Origin: Terriglobia bacterium
GTDB lineage: Bacteria > Acidobacteriota > Thermoanaerobaculia > Thermoanaerobaculales > Thermoanaerobaculaceae
Direction of reading: 5' to 3'
Length of the DNA stretch: 64,000 bases
NCBI GenBank assembly: GCA_020073245.1
Contig: JAIQFQ010000008.1
Span: 1-64,000 of the forward strand
The position numbers and the translations under genes were made by a program. Below, in pieces: positions 34,887-43,253 of the stretch. Under the pieces are notes generated by a model, which searched no databases, had not been told where the DNA came from, and was given only the letters and a program-made list of their open reading frames with translations. Position 1 is the stretch's first letter. Each line of letters begins with the position of its first letter.

Positions 34887-36143
34887 ATGCGCGCCCTCGC
34901 TCTCATCGCTCGCCTCTTCCGCAGCGCCGCCAAGATCCAGAGGAAGCGCATGATCCTGACGGTGACCGCGATCGCCTGGGGGACCGTGGCGATCATCCTC
35001 CTGCTCTCGTTCGGCGAGGGGCTCAAGCGCAGCCTCCAGACGGGCAGGCGAGGCCTCGGCGAGAACATCGTGATCATCTGGATGGGGGAGACCGAGAAGG
35101 CATATGCCGGGTTGCCGGCCGGCCGGCCGATCCGGCTGCTGCCGGAGGACGTCGACCTGGTCCTCGCGAGCGTCCCGGAGATCGCGTCGGCCGCGGGGGA
35201 GATGCACAACTGGAACGTGCAGCTCGTCAACCGGCGCACCGCCCTCAACAAGCGGGTGGTCGGCGTGCACCCGGCGTACGAGGAGCTGCGGACAAGCTAT
35301 CCGCAATCGGGCGGCCGTTACATCGACGAGATGGACCAGAAACTCAAGCGGCGGGTGGTGTTCCTGGGCGACCAACTCGCGAAGGACCTCTTCGATGGGG
35401 CGGACCCCGTGGGGATGACGCTGCTCGTGGCGGACACGCCGTTCACCGTGATCGGGGTGCTCCAGAAGAAACGCCAGATGGGGATGTACGGCGGCCCGGA
35501 TGCCGACCGTGCGACGATCCCTCTCTCGACGTTCGAGGCGATGTTCGGGCGCCGGTACCTCTCGAACCTGGTCTACAAGCCCACCGCGGACGCTCTCGCC
35601 CCGGTGGCCAAGCGCCACCTCATGGAGGTGCTGGGCGCCAAGTACCGATTCGACCCGGCCGACACCAGGGTGCTCGAGTTCTGGGACACGATCGAGGATT
35701 CCAAGATGATGAACGCGATCATGATCGGCCTCGAAGCCTTTCTCGGCGTGATCGGCGCGCTCACGTTGATCATCGGGGGCGTCGGCGTCGCCAACATCAT
35801 GTTTGCCGCGGTCACGCACCGGACGCGCGAGATCGGGGTCCAGATGGCGCTCGGTGCCCGCCGTCTCTACATCACGGGTTCGGTCGTGCTCGAGTCGCTC
35901 GCTCTGACCTTCGCCGGCGGTGCCGTCGGCATCGGTATCGGCGCCACCATCGTGCAGATCCTGGCCGCGGTACAGGCAAGGGTGAAGAGCGAGGCGATGG
36001 AGTTCCTGGGCACGCCAACGATCTCGATCCCAATCGCGGTCACTACGGTGACGCTCCTGGGCCTGATCGGGTTGCTGGCAGGGTACTTCCCGGCGCGTCG
36101 CGCGGTGTCGGTCCAGCCCGCCGAGGCGCTGCGGTTCGAGTGA
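34887..36143 (+). CDS. ABC transporter permease, MacB/FtsX type (second)
   Basis: A 418-residue paralogue of the preceding permease with the same layout: TM1 near residues 25-45 (TVTAIAWGTVAIILLLSF), a large periplasmic domain with a matching SGGRYIDEMDQK-type block (QSGGRYIDEMDQK), and an FtsX domain with GALTLIIGGVGVANIMFAAV and RTREIGVQMALGAR. The ATG at 34887 follows the previous stop by two bases. A frame open from 34446 belongs to the other gene and is a shadow. Retention of two diverged permeases suggests a heterodimer. Confidence 0.9.
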   Translation: MRALALIARLFRSAAKIQRKRMILTVTAIAWGTVAIILLLSFGEGLKRSLQTGRRGLGENIVIIWMGETEKAYAGLPAGRPIRLLPEDVDLVLASVPEIASAAGEMHNWNVQLVNRRTALNKRVVGVHPAYEELRTSYPQSGGRYIDEMDQKLKRRVVFLGDQLAKDLFDGADPVGMTLLVADTPFTVIGVLQKKRQMGMYGGPDADRATIPLSTFEAMFGRRYLSNLVYKPTADALAPVAKRHLMEVLGAKYRFDPADTRVLEFWDTIEDSKMMNAIMIGLEAFLGVIGALTLIIGGVGVANIMFAAVTHRTREIGVQMALGARRLYITGSVVLESLALTFAGGAVGIGIGATIVQILAAVQARVKSEAMEFLGTPTISIPIAVTTVTLLGLIGLLAGYFPARRAVSVQPAEALRFE

Positions 36144-36153
36144 GGGGGCTGCG

Positions 36154-36897
36154 ATGTTCGGCAACGGCAGGAACGGCAAGAACGGCAAGGAAGGCCAGAA
36201 CGGCGTCAGCAACGGCGCGATCATCGCGCTCACCGGAATCCGCAAGGTCTACGACACCGGCGCTGTGAAGGTCGAGGCGCTCCGCAAGGTGGACCTCGAA
36301 ATCAAGCGCAACGAGTTCGTTGCCATCGTCGGGCCGTCGGGTTCGGGCAAGTCCACTCTGATGAACATCATCGGATGCCTGGACACCGCCACCGAGGGCT
36401 CCTACCGCTTGCGCGGGGAGGAGGTCGCCGGGATGTCGATCGACCGTCTCTCGGACATCCGCAACCGGCGCATCGGCTTCGTCTTCCAGAACTTCAACCT
36501 CCTCCCCCAGCTCACGGCCTTCGAGAACGTCGAGATGCCGCTGCTCTTCAAGGGTGCCCCCGCGAAGGAACGCCGCGAGCGCGTCGAGACGCTGTTCGAG
36601 CAGGTAGGTCTGGCGGACCGCATGCAGCACAGGCCTGTCGAGCTCTCCGGCGGCCAGATGCAGCGCGTGGCGATCGCCCGCGCCCTGGCCTGCGAACCGG
36701 ACATCGTTCTGGCGGATGAACCCACGGGAAACCTCGACTCCGCGGCCGGGAGCGACATCATCGGGAAGTTCGAGGAGCTCTGGGCCAAGGGCCACACCCT
36801 CGTCCTGATCACCCACGACGGCGCGATCGCGCGGCGTACCCGCCGGATCGTCCACGTCCAGGACGGAACCGTCGTGGACGACGCGCCGGCAGCGTAA
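36154..36897 (+). CDS. ABC transporter ATP-binding protein, MacB/LolD type
   Basis: A 247-residue ATPase that powers the preceding two permeases. Walker A GPSGSGKST (about 67-75), Q-loop in FVFQNFNLLPQL, signature LSGGQMQRVAIARAL, Walker B IVLADEPTGNLD and the switch His in LITHDG are all intact. The first 20 residues are a Gly/Asn/Lys-rich tail encoded by a small DNA repeat (AACGGCAAG units), which is unusual for the family. It is the last gene of the adaptor-permease-permease-ATPase operon and converges on the TPR gene. Confidence 0.93.
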   Translation: MFGNGRNGKNGKEGQNGVSNGAIIALTGIRKVYDTGAVKVEALRKVDLEIKRNEFVAIVGPSGSGKSTLMNIIGCLDTATEGSYRLRGEEVAGMSIDRLSDIRNRRIGFVFQNFNLLPQLTAFENVEMPLLFKGAPAKERRERVETLFEQVGLADRMQHRPVELSGGQMQRVAIARALACEPDIVLADEPTGNLDSAAGSDIIGKFEELWAKGHTLVLITHDGAIARRTRRIVHVQDGTVVDDAPAA

Positions 36898-36917
36898 GCG
36901 AATTTCGAGAAAGAGAG

Positions 36918-37445
36918 CTACTGCGGTTTCACGCCCACGTAGGAGCCGGCGGCGTTCACCGTGTGCCAGACCTCGTCCGGCTTGCGCGAGAAGGCGCGGT
37001 CGAAGTACTCCTCAGCCTTCGCGCGGTCGCCGTGGAGGTTGTACCAGGCGCCGACCTCGTTGAGGTTCCCCTCGTTCTTGGGGTCGAGTGCCAGCGCCTT
37101 CTCGAAGGCGTCCTTGGCCTTGTCCCACTCCTTGGCTTCAACGTAGATGCGGCCGATCCGCATCCAGTCGTTGTCCTTGACCTTGGTGGCGATGACGTGG
37201 TCGATGATCGCCTGCCCCTGGACCTTGTCACCCATGAGGTAGTAGACGCGGCCGACCGCGATGTTCTCCCAGCTCCCCTTGCCGGCCTGCTTGAGCCCCA
37301 CCGTCAAGAGACCGACCGCGGCGTCCTTCGGGCTTTGCCCCACATACATCATCTTGTCCACCTTGCTGCCTGCCGAGCCCGCGACTCCCACAACGACGCC
37401 GAGCACGAAGATCCCCATCGCCAACAGCACGTGCATGCGCTTCAT
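36918..37445 (-). CDS. Signal-anchored TPR protein
   Basis: A 175-residue protein with an N-terminal hydrophobic segment (about 6-24) that could be a signal peptide or anchor, followed by TPR-like helices (WMRIGRIYVEAKEWDKAKDA, then FEKALALDPKN and AEEYFDRAFSRKPDE). The ATG at 37445 is preceded by a GGGAGG site; a GTG six bases upstream is too near that site. TPRs mediate protein contacts; the partner is unknown. It is monocistronic, with its own promoter at 37466-37494. Confidence 0.8.
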   Translation of the reverse strand: MKRMHVLLAMGIFVLGVVVGVAGSAGSKVDKMMYVGQSPKDAAVGLLTVGLKQAGKGSWENIAVGRVYYLMGDKVQGQAIIDHVIATKVKDNDWMRIGRIYVEAKEWDKAKDAFEKALALDPKNEGNLNEVGAWYNLHGDRAKAEEYFDRAFSRKPDEVWHTVNAAGSYVGVKPQ

Positions 37446-37465
37446 GATCACCTCCCGATGGGGCG

Positions 37466-37494
37466 AATATAGACTCGATCTCGCTGCCAGACAA
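37466..37494 (-). promoter_or_regulatory. Sigma-70 promoter of the TPR gene
   Basis: On the minus strand, TTGTCT (37489-37494), a 17-base spacer and TATATT (37466-37471) lie about 20 bases before the start codon. Both hexamers and the spacing fit the consensus well. Confidence 0.6.
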
Positions 37495-37550
37495 GGGAGG
37501 GCCCCCGAGAGAACGGGGGCGCTCCGTCCGGACGATCGGGTCCGGCGCGG

Positions 37551-37883
37551 TCACGGACGGTGGCGCGCGTTGTGCTTGAGCCGGTAGATCCCTCCGGAAA
37601 GCCTGTTCTGCTGGTTGTTAATCACGGCGCGGTCGCCCGGTGTGAGGGTGCCGCCGTTGGCCCGCCGCATCGCGCGCTCTTCGTGGTTGAGGGCCGCCTC
37701 CCTGCGCTCGAGGCGAGTCGCCTCGCCTGCGGTGAGTTGGCCGCTCGCCACGCCCTGCGCGATCCGCCGCTGTTGGTTCTCCTTGCGCTGTTGGATTGGA
37801 CCCTCGGCGCGAGCCGTTGTCGCCGCTGCCCCGAGGACCACCACCATCGTCCCAACCGCGATGCTCAACCGTGTTCGGCCCAT
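37551..37883 (-). CDS. Small secreted protein of unknown function
   Basis: A 110-residue exported protein: signal peptide (1-26, cleavage after ARA), then a Gln/Arg-rich helical body with the repeated pattern QLTAGEATRLERREAALNHE and GTLTPGDRAVINNQQNRLSG. Similar short secreted proteins with a 'LTxGExxRLERxxxxIN' pattern are found in Proteobacteria and other phyla and have no established role, as far as I recall. The frame is complete, with the stop at 37551. It may bind metals or envelope components, but nothing in the sequence proves this. Confidence 0.75.
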   Translation of the reverse strand: MGRTRLSIAVGTMVVVLGAAATTARAEGPIQQRKENQQRRIAQGVASGQLTAGEATRLERREAALNHEERAMRRANGGTLTPGDRAVINNQQNRLSGGIYRLKHNARHRP

Positions 37884-38080
37884 GACTGTCTCCCTTCGCC
37901 CGCAGAGACGAGGCGGCTGTGGGGACGGTTGACACGCCGTGGGTCGACCGGAGCGGGCACGTGGTCACCGCCCGCAGGACGCCGGCTTCGGGCGCCACTC
38001 GGCTCTCTCCCTTCGTTGACCCCTTGTGTCGTGCCGAGGACTGCGGTAGTCATGGACGAGGCGACCGGAAGGGGTACACG

Positions 38081-38503
38081 GTGAGAGCGCTGACACGCTA
38101 CCTGACGATGAACGTTCCCGCACGGATGGACTTCGTGAACATCACGCCTCGCGTTCAGGAGGCAGTGCATGAGAGCGGTGTGACCGAAGGGCTCTGCCTG
38201 GTCAACGCGATGCACATCACGGCCAGCGTCTTCATCAACGACGACGAGCCCGGCCTTCATGACGACTACAAGAGGTGGCTCGAACACCTCGCACCGTACG
38301 ATCCGTCGCCTGAAGCGTACCGGCACAACAGGACCGGCGAGGACAACGGCGATGCCCACCACAAGCGCCAGGTCATGGGACGTGAGGTCGTGGTCGCCGT
38401 CACCGGCGGTAAGCTTGACTTCGGTCCCTGGGAGCAGATCTTCTATGGGGAGTTCGACGGCCGTCGCCCGAAGCGTGTGCTGGTCAAGATCATCGGAGAG
38501 TGA
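38081..38503 (+). CDS. YjbQ-family protein (UPF0047)
   Basis: A 140-residue protein matching the whole YjbQ/UPF0047 family: [20 protein letters not shown], then WLEHLAP and [15 protein letters not shown], ending [20 protein letters not shown]. The family has been linked to a secondary thiamine-phosphate synthase activity, but its main role is unclear. I chose the GTG at 38081 because it follows a GGAAGGGG site and matches the usual N-terminus; the frame is open to 37919 without support. No thiamine gene is nearby. Confidence 0.9.
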   Translation: MRALTRYLTMNVPARMDFVNITPRVQEAVHESGVTEGLCLVNAMHITASVFINDDEPGLHDDYKRWLEHLAPYDPSPEAYRHNRTGEDNGDAHHKRQVMGREVVVAVTGGKLDFGPWEQIFYGEFDGRRPKRVLVKIIGE

Positions 38504-38524
38504 CCAGCGTCGGAAACAGGGCGC

Positions 38525-38555
38525 TTGACTTTGGTCTCGGTGTTGCGGCTACACT
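38525..38555 (+). promoter_or_regulatory. Candidate promoter of the lipoprotein gene
   Basis: TTGACT (38525-38530) and TACACT (38550-38555), or CTACAC one base earlier, have a 18-19-base spacer and lie 30 bases before the lipoprotein ATG. Confidence 0.45.
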
Positions 38556-38585
38556 GACCGCTACAACTGGATCTTTGGGGGAATC

Positions 38586-39065
38586 ATGATGCGAAGGCTC
38601 TCATCGTTGGCACCCTTGTCGCTCCTGCCGCTAGTGGTGCTGCTCTGGGCGTGCAGCTCGAACAACGCCGACTCGGTCTCTGACGCCATCGTCGGGGGCG
38701 CCGACCGTCTTCGTAGCTCGGGTCAGACGCAGGCCACCGTGCGGTGGCAGCCATCCGACAGGAAGCCCTACGTGGTTGTGATCTATCCGCCCTTCCGCAC
38801 GGCGGCAGATGAGGCGTTCCTCGACACCATCGCCAACCAGGCTCTCGAGCTCAGCCACGCGGGCGCGGCGATCTCGCCCAAGGCCGAGGGGTTTCGCAAC
38901 ACCGTCGTCGTATGGCAGCAAGGGGGGCTCGCCACGTTCACCGGGGCCTTCCGCAGCGCGGCCGAAGCCAAGCAGGCTCTGGGCGTGTTCAAGCCAGACG
39001 GGAGCGCCACGGAGATCACGCTCAAGCGAGAAGGTGCCGCGGTCTACGTCACGGTGCTGCGCTAA
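38586..39065 (+). CDS. Predicted lipoprotein of unknown function
   Basis: A 159-residue protein with a lipoprotein signal: hydrophobic core, then the lipobox LLWACSS (Cys23). The mature part is soluble and mixed alpha/beta (VRWQPSDRKPYVVVIYPPF; TFTGAFRSAAEAKQALGVF). I do not recognise the family. The coding frame ends at 39065, where its TAA overlaps the TAG of the convergent dehydrogenase gene. It stands alone and has its own likely promoter. Confidence 0.65.
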   Translation: MMRRLSSLAPLSLLPLVVLLWACSSNNADSVSDAIVGGADRLRSSGQTQATVRWQPSDRKPYVVVIYPPFRTAADEAFLDTIANQALELSHAGAAISPKAEGFRNTVVVWQQGGLATFTGAFRSAAEAKQALGVFKPDGSATEITLKREGAAVYVTVLR

Positions 39066-39907
39066 CTCCGGCCCGCTCGATGGGCCTGGTCCTTCCGACC
39101 GGGCTCGGTCCGGGATACACGGCCCCGCTCGAGAACCCACGCGACGAGGCGAGGCGTGTGTCTCGCGAGCAGCACCGCCAGCTTGCCGTGAGCGGTGATC
39201 ACGCGCTCGCGCCGCCGCCGCGAGACGGCCCGGACGATCTGGCGCGCCGCTCTCTCTGTCGACATTTCAAAGCGCCGGTGTGAAGGTTCGTGTGCCTGTG
39301 GGTGGAAGCGGCCGTGGTTGTCGACGCGGCTGATCTCGCTGTGCACGAAACCCGGGCTGATGAGGACGACGCCGACACCCCTCGGCGCAAGCTCGCCCCG
39401 GAGCGCCCCGGCAAGGGCGCGGACAGCGAACTTGCTCATTGCGTATGCCGATGCGCTCGGAGCAGCAAGGTGGCCGCTGACGCTGCCCATGAGCACGAGC
39501 GTGCCGCGTGAGAGGGTCAAGGCATCGAGGACCGCATACGTCGTGCGCAGCACGCCAAACACGTTGGGCTCGAACTGCCTCCGATAGTCATCGAGGCTCA
39601 GATCGGCGAGATTGCCGACGACGCCGAACCCGGCGTTGGCGACGGCCACATCGAGCCGACCGAACTCGGCCATCACCCGACCCACGGCGCCCTCCAGGTC
39701 GCCGTCACGCGTCACATCGCACGGTATCGCGAGCGCGCGGCGGCCCAAGGCGTGCAGCTCGGCGGCAAGTGCGTCCAGGCGCTCGGCCCGCCGGGCCAGC
39801 AAGGCGACTGCCGCACCGCGATTGGCGAACTCGCGTGCCAGCGCCTCCCCGATCCCTGATGAGGCTCCGGTGATGAGAACGACCTTGCCGGCAGAGCGAT
39901 CTGTCAT
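39062..39907 (-). CDS. Short-chain dehydrogenase/reductase
   Basis: A 281-residue classical SDR. Cofactor motif TGASSGIGEALA (about 14-25), NAG in VANAGFG, catalytic Ser in LMGSVSGHLA and the YxxxK pair in SAYAMSKFA. The C-terminal 70 residues are Arg/His-rich, longer than a minimal SDR, as in membrane-associated fatty-acyl or retinol-type relatives. The ATG at 39907 is preceded by a GGGGAGGA site. The substrate is unknown. It may be co-transcribed with the HD-type gene upstream (58-base gap). Confidence 0.9.
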   Translation of the reverse strand: MTDRSAGKVVLITGASSGIGEALAREFANRGAAVALLARRAERLDALAAELHALGRRALAIPCDVTRDGDLEGAVGRVMAEFGRLDVAVANAGFGVVGNLADLSLDDYRRQFEPNVFGVLRTTYAVLDALTLSRGTLVLMGSVSGHLAAPSASAYAMSKFAVRALAGALRGELAPRGVGVVLISPGFVHSEISRVDNHGRFHPQAHEPSHRRFEMSTERAARQIVRAVSRRRRERVITAHGKLAVLLARHTPRLVAWVLERGRVSRTEPGRKDQAHRAGRS

Positions 39908-39965
39908 CGAAGATCCTCCCCCGATCGCGTCCACCTCCTGAACCGGTGCTGAACGCGTCAGCGAC

Positions 39966-41345
39966 TCACTCCCGGGGATGGTGCACCTTGACCACTCGCC
40001 CTCCCTTGGCAAGGTCGAGAAACTCCTCGCCGGCGGGGGACGTGCCATCGGGCTGACGAATCACCTTGCACAGCGGCTTGTCGAAGCTCTCCGGACTTCG
40101 TACCGTCGAGACCGACAGGACCACATGCCCGTCTGCAAGGCTGAGAATCGCGCCCGGAGGAAACCTCCCCATTTCGTTGCAGAAAGCCTGGAGCATCAGG
40201 GGATCGTAGGCCTTTCCCGACTGCGCGGCCATGCGAGCCAGGCAGTCCGGCGTAGAAAGAACCGGACCACGACCGGGTCGGTATCGGGTGAGAATGTCGT
40301 AGTCATCGGCGATGTGAACGACGCGGGCGTAGACGGACGGGAGGCCGTGGGGATCGTCGAATGCCGCGTGGTGCTGCAGGACGGTCAGCAAGCGGCGCAG
40401 CTTCGCCCGGTGGAAACCACGCTGGCGGAGCAGAACGCGCAGGCCGGCCCGGGTGTGACGCTCGAACGGCACCGAGTACCCGTCCTCGCGCATGCAGAAC
40501 CCGACGTCGTGGAACATCGCGGCGACGCCGAGATCGGCGAGAGAAGAATCCGAGAGTCCGACGGCTCTCCCGATCAGGAAGCAGAGGTTCGTCACCATCA
40601 GGGTGTGCTGTGCGAAAGGGGGCAGCGCACCTTCCGCCTGTCGGGCGAGGTCGACCATGTTGCCGGTTCGGGAGGCGTCGATCAACTGGTGGATCAGACG
40701 CCGCGCCGGCAGCGGGCTCGGCAAGCGATCCGAGCCCACGTTTGCGAAGACGCTCGCGATCGTGCCGGCGCTTGAAATGTAGACCTCGCGGAATTCCGGC
40801 GTTGCCTGTTCAGGCTCCTCGCCGGTGATCCGAAAGCGGAACGGTCCGTGGAGCTGGACGGAACTCATGCCTCTTGCCATCAACTCGGACTGCATGCCCG
40901 CGCGTGCGTTTCCCGCGGCCGGGAGCGCGGCGACGAGCCGGACGATGGTTCGGACTTCGGAATCGATGAGCGGTCCGTTGAAGGTCAGACCCCCTACGCC
41001 GTGCCGGATGAGATCCTCCCCGAGCGTGATCGACTTCTCGATCAGCTTCTCGAAGCGAATCCGCAGGTCATTCACGTAGACCTGATCCTCCACGCAGAGC
41101 AGGCTCACCGGACCCAAAAGGTCGACCAGGTGGCGGAGCGCCACGCCGAACTCCCGCACGGGGACGTCGAATGCCGTGTTGTTGAGCGCATGGGTTCGAG
41201 CCATGTGAAGCAGGCCGTTGAACAGGTGTGCAAGTTGGCCTCCGAGCTCGCGAACGCGGGTGGCGAGCTCACGATCCTCTTCGACTCGCGCCCGTTCAAG
41301 CGTCCTGCCGAGCTGCTCCTGGGCCAGGGCAATGGCGTCAGGCAC
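39966..41345 (-). CDS. HD-domain phosphohydrolase-like protein, HD-GYP-related
   Basis: A 459-residue soluble protein. The N-terminal 200 residues are helical with no recognised domain. The C-terminal part is related to HD-GYP phosphodiesterases and keeps the metal-site pattern His247, HD at 279-280 (AAMFHDVGF), His297, HH at 325-326 and Asp347 (IADDYDILTRYRPGR). The GYP loop is replaced by FDDPHGLPSVYAR, so c-di-GMP hydrolysis is uncertain. A GTG start at 41345 overlaps the end of the HEAT-like gene by 8 bases, which couples the two. Probable signalling role, mechanism unknown. Confidence 0.75.
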   Translation of the reverse strand: MPDAIALAQEQLGRTLERARVEEDRELATRVRELGGQLAHLFNGLLHMARTHALNNTAFDVPVREFGVALRHLVDLLGPVSLLCVEDQVYVNDLRIRFEKLIEKSITLGEDLIRHGVGGLTFNGPLIDSEVRTIVRLVAALPAAGNARAGMQSELMARGMSSVQLHGPFRFRITGEEPEQATPEFREVYISSAGTIASVFANVGSDRLPSPLPARRLIHQLIDASRTGNMVDLARQAEGALPPFAQHTLMVTNLCFLIGRAVGLSDSSLADLGVAAMFHDVGFCMREDGYSVPFERHTRAGLRVLLRQRGFHRAKLRRLLTVLQHHAAFDDPHGLPSVYARVVHIADDYDILTRYRPGRGPVLSTPDCLARMAAQSGKAYDPLMLQAFCNEMGRFPPGAILSLADGHVVLSVSTVRSPESFDKPLCKVIRQPDGTSPAGEEFLDLAKGGRVVKVHHPRE

Positions 41346-43140
41346 GGTGCTTCCCTTGCTGTTCCCTCAGCTCGGCCAGGGCCACGCCGCACTGCTGCGC
41401 CAGCTCATCGCCGGCGTGATGCGAAAGCCACTGCAGCAGGTCCTCGGACTCTTTTCCGGGCAAGAGCGGCAGTCCTGCAACGGCGACCCACCGGAGAATG
41501 CTCTGGGCCGGACTCAACCGCCCGAGCAGGCCGGACGGACGAACCCACTCCTTGAAGACGGTTCGAGCCTTTTCCTGGTCCAGCCGGGCCAACGCCTCTC
41601 CGGTAACCTTCGCCTCGGCCATCGACAACTCTGTGGCGTTGCGCCTGGTCCGATCGACGAGAGTCTCGAAGGCACGCCCTTCGCGGCGCCGCACCAATAC
41701 GGCCATCGCCTGCGTTCGCACCTCGAGGAACGTGGAGCCGAGCGCACCGACCATTGCGCGGCCGACCTTGCCACTGTACTCGACGGTGGACAGGAACTTC
41801 GCCGCCTCCACCTGCGCCTCCATCTCGGGCCGCGCGAGGAGCACGACCGCGACATCGATCGCGCCTCCCGGGTCAGCCCGGGCGAGAAGCCGGAACAGCT
41901 CGATCACGACGGCCGCATTGGCCCCGCTGAGATGGTCCACAAGGCGCGCCGCCCGTCCCCTCAACTGGCTCTCCAGGAGCTGGGAGACCACAGGGGAGCT
42001 TCTGTGACGGGCCGAGCTCGTGAACAAATCGAGAAGGGTAGCCAGGTGATCGCCGGGGGTGAGACTCATCAGTTCAATGAGCGCTGGCGGCGCGAGCGTC
42101 TCCGTCGGGTCAACTGCAACCATGAAGCGGCGCACGACCTCCTCGTCGACGCTCGCGGCGAGCAGTTCCTTGTGGGACTCCTCGTCAAGCCCCGATACCG
42201 CTTGGACCAAGCGGGCCATCTCGAGGAGGGCGTCGAAACACCGTTCCCCGACCAGAAACCCACGGATCTCACGGAGCACAGGGGCCACATCCTCGAACGT
42301 GAGAGGATCATGAGGGTCCGAGAGACCCGTGAGCAGACCCCGGACCAGCTGAAGGCTTTCCTCGGGCAACGACTCGACGCCTTCCTCCTCCGTGATGCGG
42401 GCCAGCAGGCTCGGCGGCACGGGTCGGCGCTCGACCATGGCACGCTCGGTCAGATTCGGCCAGGGGTAAGAGAACGCGTACGGTGCGCCGAAGATCATCG
42501 CCTGCATCGCGTCGCGCGGGCCGCCGGCTGCCTTCCCTACCGGAGAAGGGACATCGACCGCCTCGTCCTCGCTCGCGATCACCCCCTCCACCGCACCGAC
42601 ATCGATGTGCTTGAAGTCCGCCCGCCACAGGAGCGTGACGACGTCGTCTTCCTGGGTTCGGACCCCTTTGTAGCGGATCGAGAGAATGCCGATCAGGAGG
42701 ACGAGCTCCGGCCACTCAAGATCGGAGTGGAGCGTCAGTCGCCGGACGCCGTCGCGGTAGAGTCGGAACGACAGGGAGCGTTCGCGGTCCTTGTCCGTGT
42801 ACACCACCTCACCGCCGAGGACGATATCCCACGGGCGGACCTCGAGCTGCATCTCACCGTGCGTCGAGAGGAAATGCTCAACCTTGATCCGGGCGTCCTC
42901 GAGGAATGCCCTGATTCGCTCGTTGGCAGCGTCGTAGAGAACGAAGGAGCGAGCGACATGGGCCAGAGCGCGCACCGCTTCGCCTGCTGCGATCGCGCGC
43001 GCGCTTCCGACGAGCGCAGCGCCGGTGCCCTCAAAACCCAGCGCACTCGAGTCGGTCGGCTCCGACGCAGACTCCGCGCGGTCCGGGTCGAGAGGATTAC
43101 TCGTGTGGCCGGTCGATGGGGAGGGCGGGGGGTCGTCCAT
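41338..43140 (-). CDS. HEAT-repeat-like protein of unknown function
   Basis: A 600-residue soluble protein. After a disordered, acidic N-terminus (1-40), there is a domain of about 120 residues (GEAVRALAHVARSFVLYDAA; VRPWDIVLGGEVVYTDKDRE) and then helical repeats to the end (for example LVDHLSGANAAVVIELFRLL and ALGSTFLEVRTQAMAVLVRR). The N-terminal domain has the same look as the first 130 residues of the HD-type partner (LLGPVSLLCVEDQVYVNDLR). I chose the ATG at 43140, at the start of the disordered tail; the frame is open to 43185. It overlaps the HD-type gene and probably forms a complex with its product. Confidence 0.65.
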   Translation of the reverse strand: MDDPPPSPSTGHTSNPLDPDRAESASEPTDSSALGFEGTGAALVGSARAIAAGEAVRALAHVARSFVLYDAANERIRAFLEDARIKVEHFLSTHGEMQLEVRPWDIVLGGEVVYTDKDRERSLSFRLYRDGVRRLTLHSDLEWPELVLLIGILSIRYKGVRTQEDDVVTLLWRADFKHIDVGAVEGVIASEDEAVDVPSPVGKAAGGPRDAMQAMIFGAPYAFSYPWPNLTERAMVERRPVPPSLLARITEEEGVESLPEESLQLVRGLLTGLSDPHDPLTFEDVAPVLREIRGFLVGERCFDALLEMARLVQAVSGLDEESHKELLAASVDEEVVRRFMVAVDPTETLAPPALIELMSLTPGDHLATLLDLFTSSARHRSSPVVSQLLESQLRGRAARLVDHLSGANAAVVIELFRLLARADPGGAIDVAVVLLARPEMEAQVEAAKFLSTVEYSGKVGRAMVGALGSTFLEVRTQAMAVLVRRREGRAFETLVDRTRRNATELSMAEAKVTGEALARLDQEKARTVFKEWVRPSGLLGRLSPAQSILRWVAVAGLPLLPGKESEDLLQWLSHHAGDELAQQCGVALAELREQQGKHRA

Positions 43141-43253
43141 GGTTGCCTGCCTTCCAGTGCGGTTGGTGTGGCCGAACCCACACAACCCCTGCGAAATCCT
43201 CGCCTTTCATGATACGCCCTCAGTACGATAGAACGCGCGGGCGATGCAGCCGG

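Noticed and set aside
41218..43212. Open frame of 664 codons antisense to the HEAT-like gene
   Set aside because: It has no recognisable motif and shows the Arg/Gly/His-rich look of a shadow frame. The minus-strand gene has a coupled partner and plausible helical repeats.
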